In this document: positions 26,045-35,357 of the stretch, piece after piece
Position numbering within the stretch: the first letter of the stretch is position 1
Layout: each line of letters starts with the position of its first letter
Assembly (NCBI GenBank): GCA_031292035.1
Contig: JARLHX010000314.1
Span: forward strand, 1 to 54,008
DNA from: Negativicutes bacterium
Lineage (GTDB): Bacteria > Bacillota_C > Negativicutes > Sporomusales_B > JARLHX01
DNA length: 54,008 nt
Direction: 5' to 3'
The notes under the pieces: model-generated
Database searches by the model: none
Told to the model about the DNA's origin: nothing
What the model saw: the letters and a program-made list of their open reading frames with translations, nothing else
Position numbers and translations under genes: made by a program

Positions 26045-26191
26045 TTATTCGTCCAGTTTGGAAGCGTCTCCAAATTTGACAGGTAAGCCGTCGAGAGCGG
26101 TGCGCCATTTCAAATAATACCGCTGGAAGATGAATTCCTTCTTTTATTGCGGCTGACAGTTGGCTTTTGGCCATTCTTTTTCAGCAGCCAT
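26045..26191 (-). pseudogene. Short gene with in-frame stop (possible)
   Basis: On the minus strand a frame from ATG 26191 reads MAAEKEWPKANCQPQ, meets TAA at 26146-26144, and continues in the same frame as KKEFIFQRYYLKWRTALDG, LPVKFGDASKLDE to a second stop at 26047-26045. The second part is strongly protein-like. No ribosome binding site is seen. A single nonsense change in a ~48-codon gene would explain it; chance is possible. Confidence 0.3.
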
Positions 26192-26199
26192 AACCGAAA

Positions 26200-26242
26200 C
26201 AAAATCAAGGCTTCCAGGGGCTTCCTGGAGGCCTTGATTTTG
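26200..26242. terminator. Long hairpin, likely terminator
   Basis: A 12-bp perfect stem (CAAAATCAAGGC with its complement) is extended by an inner CCAGG/CCTGG stem. TGTTTT follows on the + strand. No clear gene ends here on the + strand, and the candidate pseudogene at 26045 begins beside it, so the served gene is uncertain. Confidence 0.6.
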
Positions 26243-26470
26243 TTTTCAAGCCAGAGAACAAGACAACTAACCGCTTAGAGCACAGGTTGTCCTGAAACGT
26301 GTAGCCACAATCTATTAGCCCCTCACTGCGTGGAGGATAGTTGTCGACTTGTTCAACCTTGTTCAACAGAAAGTAAAATCGGCAGTTTGCGGTGAATGCT
26401 TCCCAGAGTTTAACATAACTACTCTATCACTCATAAAATACCAGTAGGAAGTCTTTTATGAGGTGAGGAA

Positions 26471-28285
26471 ATGGTACGGAGCCTGTTGGAGGGTATCCGG
26501 TTCAATACTTTTTGGAACATGGCAGCAATCTGTAGTTTAATTATGATTTTCAACGCTGTGGCACCCCAGCTCAACTTAGCCTTTAATCCCGGAAATTTTC
26601 TAAGTATGCATTCCATCTTGGAATTTATCTCCGTGCTGATAGCCTTGTCCATTTGTACGATTGTCGGGCTGATGTGGGAAGGTTTTGACGACTATTGCGG
26701 GAAATTTGTCATGTTGTTCGGCTTGAGCTTTTTTGCTGTAGGCATTGTTGATATCATATACACTCTGTCCTATAACGGGATGCCTGCGTTTATCACCCCC
26801 AGCAGTCAGGAGAAGGCCATTTTCTTTTGGCTCTATAGCCGCTATCTGGTTGCGATAGGGTTCCTGGCCGCTCTTGTTTGGCCGAAAGAAAACGGGTTTT
26901 GCCTGCGCAAAGCCATCTATCTTTTTGGTGCCTTTTCCTGTGTGGCAATCATTGCCGGGGTGCTATTGGGAACCAAATTTATTGAGCTTGTCCCACCGCT
27001 TTATAAGGAACCAGATGGCCTGACTGCGCTCAAAATCCATCTGGAATATATACTCATCGCCGTATACATTCTTGAAGGTTTTTTGTTATGGACGATTCGC
27101 TTCAAGCTATCCGAGAGTGTCTTGAAAAACTTATTGTACTTCTTCCTGTTCAGTGTTTTTTCCGAACTTACATTGATCTTCGATGAAAATCTCTATGCCA
27201 TCTACAGTTTACTTGGGCACATCTACAAGGTGGGAGCCTGCTATTTCCTGTTCAAGGCAGTTTACATGTCAGGGGTGGTCAACCATTTCTACACCCTGGG
27301 GGAGATGGGGAAGATGAGCGCGGAGTTGCTGAAAGAGCAAATTTCGCTGGAAGCAGTTCTGGAGATTCAAATGCGGAAACTGAAGAAACTTGTTCCTCAG
27401 GCCCAGCAGATTTGTGTACACCTGGTTGCCAACGGTCAGGGTTGTTACCGGACCGTATACAGCTGGGGAAAATTCAGTGAACTGTTTCCGGTTGGCGGGG
27501 AGTTTTGTCTGGTGGACAATCTGAATCATTCCATGCACTTGTTTACAGAACCGGCCAGTATTCTGCAGACGATTCCTGAGGGGAACTTTACGCCAGCGGT
27601 CAGCGTTATTTTAAAAGCAAGTAAACAGCTTTTGCGCATTCCGCTGGTAACAAAGGATGCCCTCCATGGGGTAATCCTGCTCTTCACCTTTAATGAGGCC
27701 CCCAGGTTTACCCCGACCGCCATGGAAAAGGCTACAGTATTTCAGCAATTTGCCACCCTGGCTATCGCTCAGGCCACCAACCAGGCAATAATTCTTAAAC
27801 TGTCATTGGAAGACAGTTTAACCGGCCTGCCCAACCGGCGCCGGTTTTTCGAAGAACTGAGCAAGTTGCACTATGAAGCAGACCAGTATGGTTTTCCCTT
27901 TACGGTGGTTTATCTGGACATGAATGACCTGAAATATATCAATGACAACCTAGGTCATGATGCTGGCGACAGATGCCTGGAAGAAATCGGCAGGGTCCTT
28001 AAACAGGAAGCTCGGCTAAGCGATGTTCCGGCACGCCTCGGCGGGGATGAGTTCGCAATTCTGTTTCGGTATATGGGCTTGATCGAGGCCGAAGAAAAGG
28101 TGGCCGAACTCAAAGAAAGTTTTTCCCGACTGCCCCTGAGCGGGTATGACCATGTATTTTCCCTGGCTGTGGGTGGCGCCAGCTATCCGGAAGAAGCCGA
28201 TTCTGCGAAAAATCTGTTGAGTTTGGCTGACGATCGGATGTACGAACACAAGCGTCAAATAAAGGCGAAAAGAATTACCGAGTAA
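26471..28285 (+). CDS. Membrane diguanylate cyclase (MASE3-like + GGDEF)
   Basis: 604 aa. About eight membrane spans fill residues 15-270 in a MASE3-like sensor; a GAF-like region (residues 290-440) follows; the C-terminal GGDEF domain opens with DSLTGLPNRRRFFEEL. The catalytic motif GGDEF is intact at about 524-528, and an inhibitory RxxD site (RLSD, 515-518) lies exactly five residues before it, so the enzyme should make c-di-GMP and be product-inhibited. GAGGTGAGG precedes ATG 26471. Own terminator at 28362. Confidence 0.9.
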   Translation: MVRSLLEGIRFNTFWNMAAICSLIMIFNAVAPQLNLAFNPGNFLSMHSILEFISVLIALSICTIVGLMWEGFDDYCGKFVMLFGLSFFAVGIVDIIYTLSYNGMPAFITPSSQEKAIFFWLYSRYLVAIGFLAALVWPKENGFCLRKAIYLFGAFSCVAIIAGVLLGTKFIELVPPLYKEPDGLTALKIHLEYILIAVYILEGFLLWTIRFKLSESVLKNLLYFFLFSVFSELTLIFDENLYAIYSLLGHIYKVGACYFLFKAVYMSGVVNHFYTLGEMGKMSAELLKEQISLEAVLEIQMRKLKKLVPQAQQICVHLVANGQGCYRTVYSWGKFSELFPVGGEFCLVDNLNHSMHLFTEPASILQTIPEGNFTPAVSVILKASKQLLRIPLVTKDALHGVILLFTFNEAPRFTPTAMEKATVFQQFATLAIAQATNQAIILKLSLEDSLTGLPNRRRFFEELSKLHYEADQYGFPFTVVYLDMNDLKYINDNLGHDAGDRCLEEIGRVLKQEARLSDVPARLGGDEFAILFRYMGLIEAEEKVAELKESFSRLPLSGYDHVFSLAVGGASYPEEADSAKNLLSLADDRMYEHKRQIKAKRITE

Positions 28286-28361
28286 AGTTGGGGCTTTACC
28301 GGTCAAATTTTACTGATCTGCAGCTGTCCTTAGACTGTTTAGCCACATCCATAACAAGATC

Positions 28362-28395
28362 AAGGTCTCCGGGGTTTTCTCCGGAGACCTTTTTT
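28362..28395 (+). terminator. Terminator of the diguanylate cyclase gene
   Basis: AAGGTCTCCGG pairs perfectly with CCGGAGACCTT (28381-28391), followed by six Ts. It lies 76 bases after the GGDEF gene. Confidence 0.92.
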
Positions 28396-28538
28396 ATGTT
28401 TTCCAGCCAGATTGACAGGAGTAAGTCGGAGTACTATCTGACAGTTAACGGTCTGCAGGGTAACGGCTTGTCGTCAGAACTTGTAGCCGGGCTGGTTTCG
28501 TTGGCAACAGAATCTTGCGTTGGGGGAGAAAGACGAGT

Positions 28539-28609
28539 ATGGGCCGATCGGTGCAAAAGAGTACCGCTAAGGGAACGGAAAGATGCTATTCGAATCGAAC
28601 AAACATTGA
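28539..28609 (+). promoter_or_regulatory. Conserved block upstream of sigma-54 promoter, copy 2
   Basis: Second copy of the block described at 1575-1646. It ends 34 bases before the GG of the -24 box, 22 bases nearer than copy 1, that is about two turns of the helix, which would keep a bound activator on the same face. It is also part of an open frame (from 28396, stop at 28630-28632) without ribosome binding site. Confidence 0.55.
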
Positions 28610-28640
28610 GCGAAGCCCGGCCTGCTTGGTAGGGGGGGCG

Positions 28641-28657
28641 TTGGCGCGCTTATTGCA
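28641..28657 (+). promoter_or_regulatory. Sigma-54 (RpoN) promoter of the MacAB-TolC operon
   Basis: TTGGCGCGCTTATTGCA has GG at 28643-28644 and GC at 28655-28656, 12 bases apart, with the TTGCA box complete. An AT-rich leader of about 130 bases leads to the adaptor gene. So the efflux operon appears to depend on RpoN and an enhancer-binding protein. Confidence 0.82.
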
Positions 28658-28801
28658 TTAATAATTAAGGCGATGTAATAATTATTTTGACCAATGTTAA
28701 TATATCTTGCGTTTTGCTAAAAAAGATAAAACGAATGTGAGAATGTATTTAAAAAAATAATTACATAAAACCTAAAATTAATATTACACGGAGGTACAGT
28801 G

Positions 28802-29893
28802 ATGCAAGAGTTCTGGCAAAAGATTTCTCAATATAAGAAATGGATTGTCCTGGGTCTGGTGATAGTGGTGGGGGCCTGGGGGGGCATGACCTATTACAGC
28901 AAGACCAGTAAACCGGTTTTCACCGGCACAACCATGGCGGTAGAGCGCGGTGACATCATCGCGACGGTAGCCGCCACCGGAACCATCGCGGCGGTGAACT
29001 CGGTCGACGTCAGCTCGCGGATCACCGGCCTGATCACCGAGGTCAAGGTGCATGAAAATGATATGGTAAAAGCTGATCAAGTGCTGGTCGTTCTTGACGA
29101 TACCTCTGCCAGGAGCCAGGTTGACCAGGCCCGGGCGCAGATGGTCAACACCTCCGCCAACTATGAGCGCAGCAGACAGCTGGCCGCCATCGGCGGCGAA
29201 TCGCTCCAGCAGCTTGACGCCGACCGCACCAACTACGACGTGGCGAAAGCCACATATGACAATGTCGCGTCTCAGCTGGGGTATACGATTATCACCGCTC
29301 CCATCGACGGCTTGGTGATCGGAAAGCCCATCCCGGCCGGTCAGACGGTGGCGCCGGGCATTTCCAACCCGATGGTGCTGCTGACGGTGGCCGACCTGTC
29401 CAAGATGCAGATTCAGGGCCAGGTGGATGAATCGGATATCGGCAGGGTGAAACTGGGACAAACAGTCGACTTCACGGTGGACGCCTATCCGGGCAAAACC
29501 TTTACCGGCGTGGTGTCCCTGATATCGCAGAAAGCCGTCATCCAGTCGAATGTAGTCTATTACACCGTATACGTTGATGTCGACTCGCCGCAGGGACTGC
29601 TTTTCCCCACCATGACCGCCCGGGTTGCCATCAAGGTCGGCGAGAGCAAGAATACGCTGGTTATACCGCTATCCGCCGTCAAGGAGGTCAAAGGTCAGAA
29701 AACCGTGCAGGTGATGGTCGAAGGCAAAACGCAGACTTTGCCGGTCCAGTTGGGACTGTCCGACGATGAAAAGACGGAAATCCTCGCAGGAATCAAAGAA
29801 GGCGACCAGATCGTGCTGCCTGCGGCCAAAGCGGCTGCAGGAGCTCAGTCCCAGCCTGCCGCCGGCGGTAACCCGATGCGCGGACTGCGGTAA
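28802..29893 (+). CDS. MacA-like periplasmic adaptor
   Basis: About 363 aa from ATG 28802, seven bases after GGAGG. One N-terminal span (KWIVLGLVIVVGAWGGMTYY), then the adaptor layout: VAATGTIAAVNSVDVSSRITGLITEVKVHENDMVKADQVL (first lipoyl half), a short helical hairpin (residues 100-155), ITAPIDGLVIGKPIPAGQTVAPG (second half) and the beta-barrel. This is the RND/MacA-type adaptor joining the MacB transporter to TolC. First gene of a four-gene operon behind a sigma-54 promoter. Confidence 0.9.
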   Translation: MQEFWQKISQYKKWIVLGLVIVVGAWGGMTYYSKTSKPVFTGTTMAVERGDIIATVAATGTIAAVNSVDVSSRITGLITEVKVHENDMVKADQVLVVLDDTSARSQVDQARAQMVNTSANYERSRQLAAIGGESLQQLDADRTNYDVAKATYDNVASQLGYTIITAPIDGLVIGKPIPAGQTVAPGISNPMVLLTVADLSKMQIQGQVDESDIGRVKLGQTVDFTVDAYPGKTFTGVVSLISQKAVIQSNVVYYTVYVDVDSPQGLLFPTMTARVAIKVGESKNTLVIPLSAVKEVKGQKTVQVMVEGKTQTLPVQLGLSDDEKTEILAGIKEGDQIVLPAAKAAAGAQSQPAAGGNPMRGLR

Positions 29894-29909
29894 AGGAGGT
29901 TGTGGCGAT

Positions 29910-30623
29910 ATGACGATCATGCTAAAGAATATTACAAAAACTTATATCATGGGTGACAACGTTGTCCACGCCCTGGACGGGGTGGATCTTGAGATCGCCG
30001 AGGGCGAACTTACGGCCATTATGGGTCCTTCGGGGTCAGGAAAATCGACGCTGATGAACATCCTTGGCTGCCTTGACCGGCCATCCACCGGATCGTATAA
30101 CCTGGACGGCCAGGAAGTCGCGAAGTTGGGTAATGACGAGCTGGCGCTCACCAGGAACAAGAAAATCGGCTTCGTGTTCCAGAATTTCAATCTGTTGGCC
30201 CGGATGTCGGCGCTGCAAAACGTAGCTTTGCCGATGGTATACGCCGGGGTGGATAAAAAAACCAGGACCCAGAACGCTCTGCGCGCGCTGACGATGGTAG
30301 GGCTGGAGGACCGCAAGGACCATCGCTCCAACGAACTGTCCGGCGGCCAGCGACAGCGGGTGGCCATCGCCCGGGCCCTGGTCAACGATCCGGCCATCAT
30401 CATGGCTGACGAACCTACCGGCAACCTTGACACCAAGTCCGGCAATGAAATCATGGATATATTCTGTAATCTCAACAGTCAGGGCCGGACCATCATTCTG
30501 GTTACCCACGAGCCGGATATCGCGCTCTTCACCCGCCGGATCATCCATGTCCGCGACGGCAAGATCGTCCGCGACGAAGACCGAAGGGGGGAGGCGGGAG
30601 CATGTTCTGGGAAAGTGTCTTAA
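29910..30623 (+). CDS. MacB-type ABC transporter ATPase
   Basis: About 237 aa. ATG 29910 follows AAGGAGGT (29893-29900). Walker [11 protein letters not shown]-loop VFQNFNLL, signature [17 protein letters not shown], Walker [14 protein letters not shown], switch histidine in LVTHEPD. This set is that of the LolD/MacB/FtsE group. In E. coli MacB this domain is fused to the permease; here they are separate genes, overlapping by 22 bases, as in many Firmicutes. Confidence 0.93.
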   Translation: MTIMLKNITKTYIMGDNVVHALDGVDLEIAEGELTAIMGPSGSGKSTLMNILGCLDRPSTGSYNLDGQEVAKLGNDELALTRNKKIGFVFQNFNLLARMSALQNVALPMVYAGVDKKTRTQNALRALTMVGLEDRKDHRSNELSGGQRQRVAIARALVNDPAIIMADEPTGNLDTKSGNEIMDIFCNLNSQGRTIILVTHEPDIALFTRRIIHVRDGKIVRDEDRRGEAGACSGKVS

Positions 30624-31819
30624 TCGCCATGGATGGTTTAAAAGCCAACAAGCTCCGCTCCATTCTCACCATGCTGGGAATCATCATCGGCGTGGGCGCC
30701 GTAATTGCCATGTTGTCTGTCGGCAAAGGCGTGCAGCAGAAGGTGGAAAGCTCTATCGCCAGTCTCGGCAGCAACATGCTTATCGTAGTGCCGGGTTCCA
30801 ACTCGTCTTCAGGCGGCGTCAGGCTGGCGGCGGGATCGAATATAACTCTGACCAGCCAGGACGCCCAGGCGATCAGCCGGGAAATCGCCGGCGTGAATTT
30901 CGTGGCTCCTGCCGTCAGACAGCAGTATCAGGTAGTCAGCGGAAACCAAAACTGGATGACAAGTGTCCAGGGTTCCACACCCGAATTTTTGGATGTGCTA
31001 AATTGGAACGTTGCTTCCGGAGCCTTTTTTAGCAGCAGCGACCTGGAATCGCGGGCCCGGGTGGTGGTGCTCGGCCAGACGGTGGTGACAAACCTGTTCG
31101 GCGACGCTAGCCCGGTGGGCCAGACCATCCGGATCAACAAGGCGCCGTTTCGGGTTATCGGCGTATTTGCAGCCAAAGGCCAGTCCGGTATGGGACAGGA
31201 TCAGGATGATGTCGCGGTTATTCCACTGACCACGGCCCAAGACCGGATGATGGGGATAACTTATGTCAACAACATCAGCGTGCAGGCAGCAAGCGGCGAT
31301 GTCATCGACCAGGTTCAGGACGACATTACGGCCCTGCTCAGGGTGCGACACCGCCTGCCGCCCAATGTTCCCGACGATTTCACGGTGCGTAACCTGGCGG
31401 CGCTCATGGCCACCGCCCAGGAAACCACCAACACAATGACCGTGTTTCTCGGCGTTGTCGGTGCCATTTCACTCGTTGTCGGCGGCATCGGCATCATGAA
31501 CATCATGCTTGTGTCGGTCACGGAACGGACGCGGGAAATCGGCATCCGTAAGGCTCTCGGCGCCACGTTCAACAATATTCTGCTCCAGTTTCTGATCGAA
31601 GCCATCGTCATTGGTGTCACCGGCGGACTGATCGGTATCTTTATGGGACTTGGCGGGGCGGAAGTCATTTCCTATGTGACCGGCTGGGCCACGGTGATTT
31701 CCTGGACATCGATTGTCGCCTCGTTTGGCGTATCAGTGCTGACAGGCCTCTTTTTCGGACTATATCCGGCCCGCAAAGCCGCCCTTCTTGATCCTATCGA
31801 CGCGTTGCGGTATGAGTAA
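30602..31819 (+). CDS. MacB-type ABC transporter permease
   Basis: 405 aa. N-terminal span within LKANKLRSILTMLGIIIGVGAVIAML, a large periplasmic domain (residues 45-275), then three spans and the FtsX motif SVTERTREIGIRKALGA, ending in LYPARKAALLDPIDALRYE. This is a full MacB permease domain. With the ATPase, the adaptor and TolC it forms a pump that moves substrates from periplasm to outside, typically macrolides, peptides or lipids; the substrate here is unknown. Confidence 0.93.
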   Translation: MFWESVLIAMDGLKANKLRSILTMLGIIIGVGAVIAMLSVGKGVQQKVESSIASLGSNMLIVVPGSNSSSGGVRLAAGSNITLTSQDAQAISREIAGVNFVAPAVRQQYQVVSGNQNWMTSVQGSTPEFLDVLNWNVASGAFFSSSDLESRARVVVLGQTVVTNLFGDASPVGQTIRINKAPFRVIGVFAAKGQSGMGQDQDDVAVIPLTTAQDRMMGITYVNNISVQAASGDVIDQVQDDITALLRVRHRLPPNVPDDFTVRNLAALMATAQETTNTMTVFLGVVGAISLVVGGIGIMNIMLVSVTERTREIGIRKALGATFNNILLQFLIEAIVIGVTGGLIGIFMGLGGAEVISYVTGWATVISWTSIVASFGVSVLTGLFFGLYPARKAALLDPIDALRYE

Positions 31820-31893
31820 TGGACAGGTTCAATAAGGCGGTATCACAAGCCGGTATTAAAATACCGGGGAAATATCAGAAAGGAGGTGATTTT

Positions 31894-33192
31894 ATGAGAC
31901 AGCATCTTCGGTATTCCCCCAAAACATTAGCAGTAATTTTTATGATTGTTGCCTTGAATACGCCAGTGCTGGCTGCGCCTGTCGAATTGTCGCTTGACGA
32001 CAGCATCGCTCTGGCCCTCAAAAACAACCCGACAATTAAAATGGCCGAAGCCGGAAAACAGAAATCGCTGTGGGGGATAGACCAAGCCCAGGCGGGCAAA
32101 GGCTTCGTTCTCAATTACGCCCATGTCGCTCAACGCTTTGATACGCCTGCAAGCTTTAACTCAGGCTCGTCTTTTGTTATTCAAAACAGCTTCAGCAACC
32201 AACTGTCGCTGAGCCTGCCCATCTATTCCGGCGGCAGGCTGGAAGGTCTCATCGATCAGGCCAAGCTTACTTACAGGGTGTCCGATCTTAATGTCGACGC
32301 CACCAGGCAGCAACTCAAACTGAGCGCCACCACCTCCTACTTTAATGTGCTGGCGACCCGCAACCTTCTGGAAGTGGCCAAACAATCGGTGGACGACTTT
32401 GCCGCTCATCTGAAAAATGTCCAAGCCCAGTACGGCGTGGGCATAGTGGCCCGGTCCGACGTGCTGCAGACCCAGGTTCAGCTGGCCAATGCCCAGGACA
32501 GCCTGATCAAGTCTGACAACAACTACAACTTGGCAGTGGCCAACCTCAACAACGTTATCGGGCTGCCGCTTAGCGGCGAGCTAAAGCTGAAAGGCGGCCT
32601 CCAATACCAGTCATACTCGCTGATGTTTGACGACTGCGTAAAATACGCCCTGGCCAACCGGCCGGAGATGGTTCAGTCCCAGGCGAATATCGACATCGCC
32701 AAGGACCAGATCAAAGTCGCCCAGAGCGGCAGCCTGCCGACCCTTGACTTCAATGGGAACAATGGCTGGGAGGCCCGTGATTTTCCCGGAGCAAAGAATA
32801 GTAACTGGATGGTATCGCTCAATCTGGGTCTGAACGTGTTTGACTCAGGTCTTACCAGGTCGCAGGTCAAACAAGCCGAATACGACGTGATCACGGCCCA
32901 GGAGACGGCCCGGCAGACCCGGGACAGTATCGCACTGGAGGTCCGCACGGCGTATTTGACAATGAAGGAAGCAGAAAAGCGGATCGATACCAGCAAAGTT
33001 GCGGTGGATCAGGCAGAGGAAAATTTCCGGATCGCCGAAGTCCGGTACACTTCAGGGGTAGGCACCAATCTTGACGTCGTTGATGCCGAACTGGCGCTGA
33101 CCCAGGCCAGAACCAACTATATCCAGGCTCTGTATGATTACAACACTGGTAAAGCCCAACTGGATAAAGCCATGGGTATTGTGGTGAAATAA
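31894..33192 (+). CDS. tolC: TolC-family outer membrane channel
   Basis: About 432 aa from ATG 31894; a full AGAAAGGAGGTGAT site (31877-31890) fixes the start. Signal peptide ends LAAPV. The body has the two outer membrane efflux repeats: LSLDDSIALALKNNPTIKMAEA opens the first and YDDCVKYALANRPEMVQSQA-like sequence the second, with long alpha-helical stretches and the typical AEVRYTSGVGTNLDVVDAEL near the end. This gene is the strongest sign that the organism has an outer membrane. Confidence 0.93.
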   Translation: MRQHLRYSPKTLAVIFMIVALNTPVLAAPVELSLDDSIALALKNNPTIKMAEAGKQKSLWGIDQAQAGKGFVLNYAHVAQRFDTPASFNSGSSFVIQNSFSNQLSLSLPIYSGGRLEGLIDQAKLTYRVSDLNVDATRQQLKLSATTSYFNVLATRNLLEVAKQSVDDFAAHLKNVQAQYGVGIVARSDVLQTQVQLANAQDSLIKSDNNYNLAVANLNNVIGLPLSGELKLKGGLQYQSYSLMFDDCVKYALANRPEMVQSQANIDIAKDQIKVAQSGSLPTLDFNGNNGWEARDFPGAKNSNWMVSLNLGLNVFDSGLTRSQVKQAEYDVITAQETARQTRDSIALEVRTAYLTMKEAEKRIDTSKVAVDQAEENFRIAEVRYTSGVGTNLDVVDAELALTQARTNYIQALYDYNTGKAQLDKAMGIVVK

Positions 33193-33277
33193 AATATTGC
33201 TTTACTGTGAATACCTTGTGGGTCATTTTATTACATGATCAGAACAGGCAAAAAACGAATGAGGAGAGTGTTTAGAA

Positions 33278-33520
33278 ATGGGCAAAAAGATGAACAATTC
33301 GAAAATAACCAAGAAGTTGGCGCTTCTGATAACAGCAAAAACCGGCAACGATGACAAGGTTGAGGTGGTCGCCCAAAAAGTTCTTACTGACTATTTCGCA
33401 GCGAAAAAAATTGTTGCCGAATATAAGCAAGTGTCCTCTCCTAAAAAGTGTCGTAATAAGAAACGACAGGCGACGGTCGGCAAATGGGATGCTGAGGACG
33501 AACTGCAAAATATAATGTAA
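33278..33520 (+). CDS. Small basic protein, unknown
   Basis: 80 aa from ATG 33278 with GAGGAGAG upstream. Lysine-rich throughout (KKMNNSKITKKLALLITA, SPKKCRNKKRQATVGKW), predicted soluble and helical. It lies between tolC and the MeaB gene and may be co-transcribed with either. No family recognised. Confidence 0.5.
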   Translation: MGKKMNNSKITKKLALLITAKTGNDDKVEVVAQKVLTDYFAAKKIVAEYKQVSSPKKCRNKKRQATVGKWDAEDELQNIM

Positions 33521-33559
33521 ATGAAACCGATCGTGCGATCATGAGGATGGTGCAATCCA

Positions 33560-34498
33560 GTGGACATAGCAAGAGAACTGCTGGCCGGTTCACGCCTTGC
33601 CCTGGCCCGGGCGATTACGGCAGTAGAAAACGAATACAGTGAAGCGACCGCCATGATTCAAAAGATTTATGCCCACACAGGCCAGGCCCATGTGATTGGG
33701 ATTACCGGACCGCCGGGGGCAGGCAAGAGTACGCTTACTGATAAACTGGCCAAGGAATACCGGCGTCAGGGAAAAACCGTCGGCATCGTTGCTGTAGATC
33801 CGACAAGTCCTTTTTCCGGTGGCGCCATCCTCGGTGACCGAATCCGGATGAACGAGCTGACGCTGGATGAAGGCGTGTTTATTCGCAGCATGGCAACCCG
33901 CGGCAGCCTTGGTGGACTTGCTCTCAAAACCGCCGATGTTGTCAAACTGATGGATGCCTTCGGCAAGGACATCATCTTCATCGAGACGGTAGGTGTGGGT
34001 CAAGCAGAAGTGGACATCGCAAAAACCGCCGACAGCACGATCGTGGTGCTTGTTCCAGGGTTAGGCGACGATATCCAGGCGATCAAGGCAGGAATTCTTG
34101 AGATTGGCGATATTTTTGCAATCAACAAAGCGGATCGCGATGGTGCTGACCGGCTTAGCAGTGAACTTACAATGATGCTCAACCTAAACTCCGGCGAAAT
34201 AAACTGGCGGCCGCCGGTGATAAAAACTGTGGCCTATTTAGGTACCGGTATCCAAGACCTGGCTTTATCCATCGACCAGCATCTGAGTTATCTCCGCAGT
34301 ACCGGAGAACTGGGCAAACGGCGGTCCAAACGGACGAAAAATGAACTGGTGTCTCTTCTCGAAGAACTTATCCGCCGGCATGTATTCGCGAAAATCACCG
34401 CATCCGGCCAGTTGGATTTATTGGTGAACCTTCTCGAAAAACGCGAAAAAGACCCTTACACCATCGCCTCTGAACTGTTAGCCGCTTTTTTGCGCTAA
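33560..34498 (+). CDS. meaB: MeaB/ArgK-family GTPase
   Basis: 312 aa from GTG 33560. P-loop GPPGAGKST at about 50-58, the switch region VDPTSPFSGGAILGDRIRM, SMATRGSLGGLA, ETVGVGQAEVDIA, and the base-specifying NKAD. This is the G3E-type GTPase that guards and reloads cobalamin-dependent mutases such as methylmalonyl-CoA mutase. No mutase, cobalamin or propionate gene lies nearby, so its partner is elsewhere or it serves another B12 enzyme. Confidence 0.93.
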   Translation: MDIARELLAGSRLALARAITAVENEYSEATAMIQKIYAHTGQAHVIGITGPPGAGKSTLTDKLAKEYRRQGKTVGIVAVDPTSPFSGGAILGDRIRMNELTLDEGVFIRSMATRGSLGGLALKTADVVKLMDAFGKDIIFIETVGVGQAEVDIAKTADSTIVVLVPGLGDDIQAIKAGILEIGDIFAINKADRDGADRLSSELTMMLNLNSGEINWRPPVIKTVAYLGTGIQDLALSIDQHLSYLRSTGELGKRRSKRTKNELVSLLEELIRRHVFAKITASGQLDLLVNLLEKREKDPYTIASELLAAFLR

Positions 34499-34553
34499 CG
34501 AAAAGACAGTATATCACATTTACACACAATTGCATGTCAGGAAGGGGTAAAAC

Positions 34554-35357
34554 ATGGGTTCACCAGCCGCCATCCAAACTTTTGATCTGACTCGGAAATT
34601 CGGGGATATGACAGCCCTCGATCACCTGAACCTGACTGTGGAAGCAGGGAAAATATTCGGTCTGTTGGGTCCCAACGGAGCGGGCAAGAGCACAGCCATT
34701 AAAATGTTGACTACCCTTTTGGAGCCATCAAGCGGATCGGCGAAAGTGGCCGGCTTTGACATTGTGAAAGGTCCGGCTCTGGTACGTGCCCATATTGGTT
34801 ATGTTCCGCAAATGGTTTCCGCCGACGGGGCTTTGACCGGGCGGGAGAATCTCTTGTTATCGGCCCGGCTATACGGAATACGGAAATTCGAGCGGAATGA
34901 GCGCATCCAGGAATCCCTTCGGTTTATGCAACTGGAGGAAGCTGCCGGTAAATTGGTAAAAAATTATTCAGGGGGCATGATTCGCAGGTTGGAACTGGCT
35001 CAGGCCATGCTTCATCAGCCAGCCGTGTTGTTTCTGGATGAGCCTACTATCGGCTTGGATCCGACGGCTCGCCACCTGGTATGGGACCATTTGAAAGATT
35101 TGAAAGGGAGATATAGGCTGACGGTGCTCATAACCACCCACGACATGGATGAGGCAAACGACCTTTGTGATGAGTTGGCCTTCCTGCACCAGGGTAAAAT
35201 CGCAGGCCTGGGCAATCCCGCCGAACTAAAAGCATCTCTTGGCCCAAATGCCGACCTGGATGATGTGTTCAACCATTTCAGCGGCACTGCGCTTGATGAG
35301 GGAGGCAATTATCGTGACGTCCAACAAACCCGTACTGACGCCAGCCGGCACAGCTGA
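34554..35357 (+). CDS. ABC-2 exporter ATPase (DrrA type)
   Basis: 267 aa. Walker A GPNGAGKST, signature NYSGGMIRRLELAQAM, Walker B VLFLDEPTIGLDP, switch histidine in ITTHDMDEAN. The DrrA/daunorubicin-resistance branch fits best: ATPases of this group pair with a single ABC-2 permease, as here with the next gene, which overlaps it by 44 bases. AGGAAGGGG precedes ATG 34554. Confidence 0.9.
   Translation: MGSPAAIQTFDLTRKFGDMTALDHLNLTVEAGKIFGLLGPNGAGKSTAIKMLTTLLEPSSGSAKVAGFDIVKGPALVRAHIGYVPQMVSADGALTGRENLLLSARLYGIRKFERNERIQESLRFMQLEEAAGKLVKNYSGGMIRRLELAQAMLHQPAVLFLDEPTIGLDPTARHLVWDHLKDLKGRYRLTVLITTHDMDEANDLCDELAFLHQGKIAGLGNPAELKASLGPNADLDDVFNHFSGTALDEGGNYRDVQQTRTDASRHS

Noticed and set aside
28288..28632. 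114-codon + strand frame before the MacA gene
   Set aside because: It begins inside the terminator of the GGDEF gene, has no ribosome binding site and ends at the sigma-54 promoter. Its last part is the conserved block already reported; I treat it as regulatory or remnant DNA, not a gene.
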